This document shows, piece after piece, positions 1 to 4,535 of a DNA stretch of 9,622 bases (its first letter is position 1; each line of letters opens with the position of its first letter). A model generated the notes under the pieces. It made no database searches. It saw nothing but the letters and a program-made list of their open reading frames with translations, and was not told the origin of the DNA. Position numbers and translations under genes: made by a program. Origin of the DNA: Halococcaceae archaeon (GTDB taxonomy: Archaea > Halobacteriota > Halobacteria > Halobacteriales > Halalkalicoccaceae). The stretch lies in NCBI GenBank assembly GCA_007128515.1, contig SKXI01000340.1, forward strand, positions 1 to 9,622, given 5' to 3'.

Positions 1-1496
1 CCGACATCGAACGCGGCGGTCCCGAGAAGTACAGGGAACGGCTCTCGGAACAGGGGAAACTGTTCGTCCGCGACCGGCTGGAGCTCTGGTTCGGCGAGTT
101 GCTCTTCGAGGACGGCAAGTTCGCCGAGCGCGACGCCGAGGACCGGCTTCCCGCCGACGGCCTCCTCACGGGTGCGGCCGAGTTCGAGGGCCGCGAGGTC
201 CACTTCATGGCCAACGACTTCACCGTGAAGGCGGGGAGCATGGCCGCGAAGGGCGTCGAGAAGTTCCTCCGGATGCAAGAGCGGGCACTGAAGACGGGGA
301 AACCGGTCGTCTACCTGATGGACTCCTCCGGTGGGCGGATCGACCAGCAAACGGGCTTTTTCGCCAACAGGGAGGGGATCGGGAAGTACTACTACAACCA
401 CTCGATGCTCTCGGGTGCGGTCCCACAGATCTGCGTGCTCTACGGGCCGTGTATCGCGGGAGCGGCTTACACCCCCGTCTTCGCCGATTTCACGGTGATG
501 GTCGAGGGGATGAGCGCGATGGCGATAGCCAGTCCCAGAATGGTCGAGATGGTCACCGGCGAGGAGATCGACATGCAAGAGCTCGGTGGGGCGGCGATGC
601 ACGCGAGCGAGTCCGGCAGCGCGGATCTCGTCGCCAGGGACGAAGCGCACGCCCGGGAGCTCGTCGCGACGCTCATCTCGTACCTCCCGGACAGGGCCGG
701 CGAGAAGCCGCCGAGGGGCGAGCCGCGCCCACCCGCGAACTCCCCGCGGGGGATCGACGCGGTCGTGCCGGCGGAGCCGAACCGGAGTTACGACGTGCGT
801 GAGGTGTTAGAGCGCGTCGTCGACCAGGGGACGCTCTTCGAACTCAGACCGGAGTACGGCGCTGAGATCCTCACCGCGTACGCGCGGATCGACGGGCGAG
901 TGGTCGGGATCGTCGCGAACCAGCCCGCGAAGCGAGCGGGGGCGATCTTCCCCGACTCCGCGGAGAAGGCCGCGGAGTTCATCTGGAAGTCCGACGCCTA
1001 CGAGATCCCCCTCCTCTATCTCTGTGATACCCCCGGCTTCATGGCCGGCTCGGCGGTCGAACGCGACGCGATCCTGGAGAAGGGAAAGAAGATGATCTAC
1101 GCCACCTCGGCGGCGACCGTGCCGAAGCAGTGCGTGATCGTTCGCAAGGCTTACGGCGCGGGGATCTACGCGATGAGCGGGCCGGCCTACGACCCCGAGA
1201 GCACGATCGCACTGCCCTCCGGCGAGATCGGTATCATGGGGCCGGAGGCGGCGATCAACGCGGTCTACGCGAACAGACTGGCGGCGATCGACGACGAGGA
1301 CGAACGGGCGACACGGGAGGCGGAGCTCCGCGAGGAGTACAGGGAGGACATCGACGTCCGGCGGATGGCGAGCGAGGTGGTGATCGACGAGGTGATCCCG
1401 CCGAGCGACCTGCGCGAGGAGCTCGCGAACCGGTTTTCGTTCTACGAGACGGTCGAGAAGCGGCGGCCGGAGAAGAAACACGGCACGGTCATCTAA
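1..1496 (+). CDS. Acyl-CoA carboxylase carboxyltransferase (beta) subunit, 5'-partial
   Basis: This subunit of a cytoplasmic biotin-dependent carboxylase would transfer CO2 from carboxybiotin to an acyl-CoA. The frame is open from base 3, so the true start lies upstream; a TTG at 99 is internal, because the preceding codons read as family-typical sequence (GGPEKYRERL, then GKLFVRDRLEL). 497 residues are visible, and probably 20-30 are missing. Both crotonase-like halves are present. The N-terminal half has MDSSGGRIDQQ and the oxyanion-type GPCIAGAAYTP. The C-terminal half has ANQPAKRAGAI, KAYGAGIYAMSGPAY and LPSGEIGIMGPEAA, and the protein ends in KKHGTVI. The GAG-x-Y-x-M-x-G-x-AY pattern resembles methylcrotonyl-CoA carboxylase beta subunits more than the GGAYDVM of propionyl-CoA carboxylases (comparison from memory), so the substrate is open. 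No biotin carboxylase or biotin carrier gene follows; one may lie upstream. Confidence 0.93.
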   Translation, partial: DIERGGPEKYRERLSEQGKLFVRDRLELWFGELLFEDGKFAERDAEDRLPADGLLTGAAEFEGREVHFMANDFTVKAGSMAAKGVEKFLRMQERALKTGKPVVYLMDSSGGRIDQQTGFFANREGIGKYYYNHSMLSGAVPQICVLYGPCIAGAAYTPVFADFTVMVEGMSAMAIASPRMVEMVTGEEIDMQELGGAAMHASESGSADLVARDEAHARELVATLISYLPDRAGEKPPRGEPRPPANSPRGIDAVVPAEPNRSYDVREVLERVVDQGTLFELRPEYGAEILTAYARIDGRVVGIVANQPAKRAGAIFPDSAEKAAEFIWKSDAYEIPLLYLCDTPGFMAGSAVERDAILEKGKKMIYATSAATVPKQCVIVRKAYGAGIYAMSGPAYDPESTIALPSGEIGIMGPEAAINAVYANRLAAIDDEDERATREAELREEYREDIDVRRMASEVVIDEVIPPSDLREELANRFSFYETVEKRRPEKKHGTVI

Positions 1497-1507
1497 TCTT
1501 TCCGATC

Positions 1508-1515
1508 AGTTAAGG
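1508..1515 (+). promoter_or_regulatory. Candidate TATA box upstream of the DUF5658 gene
   Basis: AGTTAAGG is the only A/T-rich hexamer-sized element between the carboxylase stop and the next gene. It lies about 25 bases before the ATG at 1534, the usual leaderless spacing. That ATG is out of frame with the membrane protein starting at 1596, so transcription from this box would give the membrane protein mRNA a leader of about 60 bases. Confidence 0.4.
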
Positions 1516-1575
1516 GCCGGCCACAGGTCGCGTATGGACCCGTTAGCAATGGTCCCCGGGGTGGTAGCGAGCGCC

Positions 1576-1595
1576 GTCCCGGATCGGGACGTCCC
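1576..1595 (+). repeat. Nested palindromes abutting the start codon (GTCCC/GGGAC units)
   Basis: GTCCCG (1576-1581) pairs with CGGGAC (1585-1590) around a 3-base loop. The second arm also forms the perfect 10-base palindrome GGGACGTCCC (1586-1595), which ends directly at the ATG of the DUF5658 gene. It could be an mRNA hairpin beside the start codon or a DNA operator. The pairing is seen in the sequence; the function is inferred. Confidence 0.5.
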
Positions 1596-1958
1596 ATGGC
1601 GACCGAAGCCGCGACGGAGCGAGGGGGCCGGAGCAGGGTCGAGAGCTACTGCGACACACTCGCAAGCCGCGAGCGCGCGCTCTGGGCGGTCGTCGTCCTC
1701 GCTGCGCTCGCCGACGTCCTCCTCACGTACTACGGCCTGCAGATCGGCCTGACGGAGGCGAACCCGGTCGCACGGGGCGCGATCGAGGGCTACGGCTACT
1801 GGACGATGCTCGTGCTGAAGGGTGGGGCGCTCTCCGTCGGCGTCGCCTGCTGGGTAGCGCTTCCCGACCGGTTTTCGCCCGTGGTCCCGCTCGGACTCGC
1901 GATCCCGTGGGTCGTCGCGTCGGCGATCAACTTCACGCTGATCGTCTACGTGAGCTAG
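1596..1958 (+). CDS. DUF5658-type three-helix membrane protein
   Basis: This is a 120-residue integral membrane protein of unknown function. A polar N-terminus (1-28) precedes three hydrophobic segments at about 29-50, 70-90 and 96-118. The features I associate with DUF5658 are present: an Asp in the first helix (D40), a following Thr/Tyr (T44, Y45), the loop motif E54-A-N56-P57 and a Lys near the second helix (K75). The ATG at 1596 is chosen because no in-frame ATG, GTG or TTG lies between it and the carboxylase stop. It has no Shine-Dalgarno sequence; a palindrome occupies that place. It is 99 bases from the carboxylase gene and 36 bases from the redoxin gene on the same strand. The family assignment is from motif memory, and no enzymatic role can be proposed. 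Confidence 0.8.
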   Translation: MATEAATERGGRSRVESYCDTLASRERALWAVVVLAALADVLLTYYGLQIGLTEANPVARGAIEGYGYWTMLVLKGGALSVGVACWVALPDRFSPVVPLGLAIPWVVASAINFTLIVYVS

Positions 1959-1965
1959 CGCCACG

Positions 1966-1990
1966 TTCTTTAGCCCGTCACACGGAGGTC
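1966..1990 (+). promoter_or_regulatory. Candidate TATA-like element and Shine-Dalgarno site for the redoxin gene
   Basis: TTCTTTA (1966-1972) lies about 25 bases upstream of the ATG at 1995. GGAGGT (1984-1989) matches the archaeal anti-Shine-Dalgarno sequence with a 5-base spacer. The Shine-Dalgarno site supports the ATG at 1995 and suggests that this gene can be translated from a leadered or co-transcribed mRNA, unlike most genes in the window. Confidence 0.5.
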
Positions 1991-1994
1991 GGAT

Positions 1995-2525
1995 ATGATC
2001 GCCGTCGGCCAGAAGGCACCTGACCTCTCGCTCCCCGGCGTCGAGGGACGCGAGGGCCACGTCTACGACCTCCACCGCGAGATCGACGCCGGCCGGGCCG
2101 TCCTGCTGTACTTCTTCCCGGCGGACTTCGCCCCCGTCGCGACCGAGGAGCTCCGCGCACTCGAGGCCGCCGGCTGGACCGGCCCCGACCTCACGGTCTG
2201 GGGGATCTCCGGCGACTCGATCTTCGCCCACGCCGCCTTCGCGGAGGAGTACGCCCTCTCGTTTCCCCTGCTTTCGGACTTCCACGCGGGCGGCGCCGAC
2301 GCCTACGGGCTCGCCTACGACGACTGGGAGGTCCACGGACCGGCGCCGAAACGCGGGCTCGTGCTCGTGGACACGGACTGGGAGGTACGGTACGCGTGGT
2401 CCGCGGAGGACGCGTTCGCGCCGGACGGGACACCCTTCGCGGCGGTCGCGGGCGAACTGGAGGCGCTGCTCGGTCGCGGGTTCGAGCCTGCCAGGCCGAA
2501 CTACGACGCCGAGAACCCACAGTGA
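1995..2525 (+). CDS. Redoxin (AhpC/TSA, thioredoxin fold) lacking all cysteines
   Basis: This 176-residue cytoplasmic protein has a peroxiredoxin-like fold. The N-terminus (VGQKAPDLSLPG) and the strand-loop LLYFFPADFAPVATEEL at about residues 36-52 match the AhpC/TSA pattern F-x-P-x-DF-[TS]-P-V-C-T-x-E. Later parts also fit: VWGISGDSIFAHAAF, FPLLSDFH, and a GLVLVDTDWEVRYAW strand pair. The peroxidatic Cys is replaced by Ala (GCG codon), the Thr/Ser two residues earlier than PV is also Ala, and no Cys occurs anywhere in the protein. A thiol peroxidase reaction is therefore not possible by the known mechanism. The frame is intact and codon use looks normal, so the protein is probably retained for another role, such as binding a partner. 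The start is supported by a Shine-Dalgarno site. Confidence 0.85.
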   Translation: MIAVGQKAPDLSLPGVEGREGHVYDLHREIDAGRAVLLYFFPADFAPVATEELRALEAAGWTGPDLTVWGISGDSIFAHAAFAEEYALSFPLLSDFHAGGADAYGLAYDDWEVHGPAPKRGLVLVDTDWEVRYAWSAEDAFAPDGTPFAAVAGELEALLGRGFEPARPNYDAENPQ

Positions 2526-2562
2526 TCGTCGTAGCCACCTGGATCTTCCGGTCGTACCCTCA

Positions 2563-2638
2563 CCGGCCTCGTTCGATTCGTGATCGAGGGACGACGAGAC
2601 CGGAGGGATCATCCCCTGGTCGGACGACGATCCCTCCG
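2563..2638. terminator. Two overlapping inverted repeats between convergent genes, possible bidirectional terminator
   Basis: Repeat A pairs CCGGCCTCGT (2563-2572) with ACGAGACCGG (2594-2603), one mismatch in ten. Repeat B pairs CGGAGGGATC (2601-2610) with GATCCCTCCG (2629-2638), perfect over ten with an 18-base loop. A and B share bases 2601-2603, so the full stems exclude each other. They fill most of the gap between the redoxin stop and the hydratase stop (2640). Neither is followed by a T-tract, so a terminator role is only inferred from position. Confidence 0.45.
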
Positions 2639-2639
2639 A

Positions 2640-3089
2640 TCACTCCGGCCGTTTCAGCGAGAGTACCGTCCGGTCGAACTCGCAGACGAGCGTCTCCTCC
2701 TGGTCGAACGCCTCGACGTGCATCGTGACGATACCGCGCTCGCCGTCGCTCGTCTCCCGTTTCTCCGTCACCGTCGACCGAGCACGGATCGTATCCCCGT
2801 GAAAGACGGGTGCGGGGTGTGAGACGTCGTCGTACGAGAGGTTCGCGACGATCGTCCCGTCGGTCGTCTCCGGGATCGAGACGCCGACGGCGAGGCTCAT
2901 CGTGTAGAGCCCGTTCACCAGCCGTTCGCCGAAGTCGGTCTCCGAGGCGAACTCGCTGTCGAGGTGCAGCGGCTGCTGGTTCATCGTCATGTCGCAAAAG
3001 CGCTGGTTGTCCGCCTCGCTGATCGTCCGTCGCGTCTCGTGCTCGATCGTCTCGCCGACGGTGAACTCCTCGTAGTAGAGCCCGGGCAT
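2640..3089 (-). CDS. MaoC-family hotdog enoyl-CoA hydratase/dehydratase, CitE-associated type
   Basis: This 149-residue single-hotdog protein is likely a hydratase acting on an unsaturated dicarboxyl- or branched acyl-CoA. The N-terminus (LYYEEFTVGETI) and the hotdog helix region ISEADNQRFCDMT lead into N37-QQP-L-H42-L-D44, then TDFGERLVNGLYTMSL and PVFHGDTIRARSTV. In (R)-specific enoyl-CoA hydratases the site is D-x-N-P-x-H; here the Asp position holds Asn37 and the Asn position Gln39, while Pro40 and His42 remain. MaoC proteins found next to CitE-like lyases (mesaconyl-CoA or itaconyl-CoA hydratase types) are the closest I recall. It starts at the ATG at 3089 with a weak TATA-like TTTTC about 28 bases upstream. 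It follows the RidA gene by 38 bases on the same strand and could share its transcript. Confidence 0.85.
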   Translation of the reverse strand: MPGLYYEEFTVGETIEHETRRTISEADNQRFCDMTMNQQPLHLDSEFASETDFGERLVNGLYTMSLAVGVSIPETTDGTIVANLSYDDVSHPAPVFHGDTIRARSTVTEKRETSDGERGIVTMHVEAFDQEETLVCEFDRTVLSLKRPE

Positions 3090-3127
3090 GGCGAGGGCTC
3101 GTTGGCCGGTCGAAAAGCCGTGTCGGT

Positions 3128-3523
3128 TCAGGGTCGGTCGGTGACGATCGCCTCGGCTTCGATCTCGACGAGCATCCCGGGGTCGATCAGTCGACTCACC
3201 TCGACCATGCTCGTCGCGGGGCGGATCTCGCCGAAGACCGCAGCGTGCGCCTCGCCGATCGGCCCCCAGTCCTCGATGTCGACCACGAACAGCCGGGTCC
3301 GGACGACGTCCGAGAGGCCCGCCCCCGCCTCGGAGAGCGCGCGTTCGACGTTCGCGAGCGCCCGTTCGGTCTGTACGTACGGGTCGCTGACTCCAACGAC
3401 CTCGCCCTCGTCGTCCGTTGCGGTCGTCCCGGAGACCGCCACGTGCGGCCCGACGCGGACGGCCCGCGAGTAGCCGACTCTCGACTCCCACTCCGTCCCG
3501 CTCGACACCGATGTTCGTTCCAT
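3128..3523 (-). CDS. RidA/YjgF/YER057c/UK114-family protein lacking the key arginine
   Basis: At 131 residues this has the family's usual length; members are small trimers that often deaminate reactive enamine/imine intermediates. Recognisable parts are VGPHVAVSGTTA (25-36), the helix VQTERALANVERALSEAG (50-67), VVRTRLFVVDIEDW and the C-terminal RPATSMVEVSRL followed by GMLVEIEAEAIV. In E. coli RidA the equivalent stretch reads PARSCVEV, and that Arg binds the substrate carboxylate; here it is Thr104. Glu120 of the VEIEA strand is kept. Imine deaminase activity is therefore doubtful, and the protein fits the Arg-less Rid subfamilies of unknown activity. The start is the ATG at 3523; no convincing TATA box is visible upstream. 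It is divergent from the CitE-like gene (96-base gap) and upstream of the MaoC gene. Confidence 0.88.
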   Translation of the reverse strand: MERTSVSSGTEWESRVGYSRAVRVGPHVAVSGTTATDDEGEVVGVSDPYVQTERALANVERALSEAGAGLSDVVRTRLFVVDIEDWGPIGEAHAAVFGEIRPATSMVEVSRLIDPGMLVEIEAEAIVTDRP

Positions 3524-3540
3524 GGGTGTGGGACGTGACC

Positions 3541-3551
3541 CCACCAGGTGG
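3541..3551. repeat. Palindrome CCACC-A-GGTGG in the divergent intergenic region
   Basis: This is a perfect 5+1+5 palindrome 18-28 bases upstream of the RidA-family start, where a TATA box would be expected. A second short repeat, GTGGG/CCCAC (3528-3532 and 3540-3544), overlaps it. It may be an operator controlling the divergent RidA and CitE-like genes, but it is short for a GC-rich genome. Confidence 0.3.
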
Positions 3552-3589
3552 TCGTTTCGCTGCCGATCGGTCCCGTCCGCGTGAGCGGG

Positions 3590-3596
3590 TTTCAAG
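3590..3596 (+). promoter_or_regulatory. Candidate TATA box of the CitE-like gene
   Basis: TTTCAAG lies 24-30 bases upstream of the ATG at 3620, consistent with a leaderless haloarchaeal transcript. The similar element CTTCAAG precedes the gamma-glutamyltransferase gene at a similar distance. Confidence 0.5.
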
Positions 3597-3619
3597 CGGT
3601 GCGGTCGCCTTCTCCCCCC

Positions 3620-4450
3620 ATGCTCAGACGAAGCGTCATGTTCACGCCGGGCGACCGCCCGGAGATGCTGCGGAAGGCACCCGGGGCGGGTGCGGACACG
3701 GTCGTCTTCGACCTCGAGGACGCGGTCGCTCCGGCCCGAAAGGGAGAGGCGAGGGAAGCCGTCGGGGAGGTGCTCTCCGATCCGGGGTTCGAGCCCGACT
3801 GCGAGGTCTGCGTGCGGGTCGGGGAGCCCGAGGACGACCTCGCCGTGGTGCTCGACGGGACGGCCCCGGACGGCCTGATGCTCCCGAAGGCGACGGGTGC
3901 GGGGGACGTCGAGGTGCTCGCGTCGCTGGCGAGCGACCTCGGCGAGTCGCTTCCCGTGATCGCGCTGATCGAGAGCGCCGCCGGCGTACTCGCCGCCCCG
4001 GAGGTGGCCGCGGCGGAGGCGACCGACGCGCTCTGTTTCGGCGCGGAGGACCTCGCGGCGGACATCGGGGCCACCCGAACGTCGGACGGGACGGAAGTGC
4101 TCTACGCGCGCGAGCGGGTCGTGATCGCCGCGAGCGCGGCGCGGATCGACGCGATCGACACGGTCTACACCGACATCGAGGACACGGACGGTCTCGCCAC
4201 GGAGGCGCGGTTCGCCGCCGGCCTCGGCTACGACGGGAAGATGGCGATCCACCCGGCACAGGTCGGGCCGATCAACGCGGCGTTCGCGCCGACCGAGGAG
4301 GAGCTCGCGTGGGCCGAACGCGTGCTCGCAGCGCGTGAGGACGCCGACCGGGAGGGTCGGGGCGTCTTCCGGGTCGACGGCGAGATGATCGACGCGCCGC
4401 TGATCGCGCGCGCCGAACGGATCGTCGAGCGGGCGAGCCGAGAGCGGTAG
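3620..4450 (+). CDS. CitE-like (HpcH/HpaI aldolase/citrate lyase beta family) CoA-ester lyase
   Basis: This 276-residue TIM-barrel protein would cleave or form C-C bonds of CoA esters such as beta-methylmalyl-CoA, malyl-CoA or citramalyl-CoA, with Mg2+. The family motifs appear in order: RSVMFTPGDRPEM (4-16), VVFDLEDAVAP (28-38), VRV (65-67, Arg66 contacts CoA ester/substrate in the family), LPKA (88-91), ALIESAAGVL (115-124, Glu118 as metal ligand), CFGAEDLAADIG (139-150, Asp144 as metal ligand), GYDGKMAIHPAQ (203-214) and the C-terminal VDGEMIDAPLIARA. The Asn common after VRV is Gly68. The ATG at 3620 is preferred over an upstream in-frame GTG at 3548, because family homology begins at LRRSVMFTPG and a TATA-like TTTCAAG fits a leaderless start. 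The adjacent MaoC and glutamate dehydrogenase genes suggest C5-dicarboxyl-CoA metabolism. Confidence 0.9.
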   Translation: MLRRSVMFTPGDRPEMLRKAPGAGADTVVFDLEDAVAPARKGEAREAVGEVLSDPGFEPDCEVCVRVGEPEDDLAVVLDGTAPDGLMLPKATGAGDVEVLASLASDLGESLPVIALIESAAGVLAAPEVAAAEATDALCFGAEDLAADIGATRTSDGTEVLYARERVVIAASAARIDAIDTVYTDIEDTDGLATEARFAAGLGYDGKMAIHPAQVGPINAAFAPTEEELAWAERVLAAREDADREGRGVFRVDGEMIDAPLIARAERIVERASRER

Positions 4451-4457
4451 TATAAGG
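4448..4457 (+). promoter_or_regulatory. Distal TATA box upstream of glutamate dehydrogenase
   Basis: TAGTATAAGG begins at the stop codon of the CitE-like gene and contains TATAAGG (4451-4457), the best TATA match in the window. Initiation would be expected around 4477-4485, giving a leader of about 50-60 bases before the glutamate dehydrogenase ATG and placing the start site within an inverted repeat. Confidence 0.5.
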
Positions 4458-4464
4458 ACGTCTG

Positions 4465-4485
4465 TATCACCTAGAGAGGGTGGTA
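4465..4485. repeat. Imperfect inverted repeat TATCACC-7-GGTGGTA, candidate operator
   Basis: TATCACC (4465-4471) and GGTGGTA (4479-4485) pair at six of seven positions (seven if an RNA G-U pair is allowed) around a 7-base spacer. The repeat sits just downstream of the distal TATA box, over the expected initiation site. That is where an archaeal repressor such as an Lrp/AsnC-type protein could act. Confidence 0.35.
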
Positions 4486-4532
4486 TGGTACGTATTTCGA
4501 CACGGTTAAACCGGTCTCGGCTGTCGTCGTAG
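4485..4532 (+). CDS. Possible 15-codon leader ORF before glutamate dehydrogenase
   Basis: An ATG at 4485 opens a 15-codon frame (MVRISTRLNRSRLSS) that stops at TAG 4530-4532, three bases before the glutamate dehydrogenase ATG. It lies 34 bases after the start of a good TATA box and could be read from a leaderless transcript. The peptide has four Arg and no acidic residue, atypical for a haloarchaeal protein, so it would be a leader/uORF rather than a stable protein. Its length is easily reached by chance. Confidence 0.25.
   Translation: MVRISTRLNRSRLSS
4504..4512 (+). promoter_or_regulatory. Proximal TATA box of glutamate dehydrogenase
   Basis: GGTTAAACC is centred about 28 bases before the ATG at 4536, ideal for a leaderless glutamate dehydrogenase mRNA. 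With the distal TATA box at 4451 it suggests two alternative transcripts. Confidence 0.6.
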
Positions 4533-4535
4533 GTA

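Noticed and set aside
99..101. TTG at 99 as the start of the carboxylase subunit
   Set aside because: In-frame codons from base 3 encode conserved family sequence (GGPEKYRERL), so the gene begins outside the window.
1506..2612. 368-codon minus-strand frame opposite the DUF5658 and redoxin genes
   Set aside because: The composition is Arg/Val/Glu/Asp low-complexity, with no motif and no promoter, whereas both plus-strand genes show family motifs.
3548..3619. N-terminal extension of the CitE-like protein from GTG 3548
   Set aside because: The extra 24 residues do not resemble the family, and a TATA-like box sits at the leaderless distance from the ATG at 3620.
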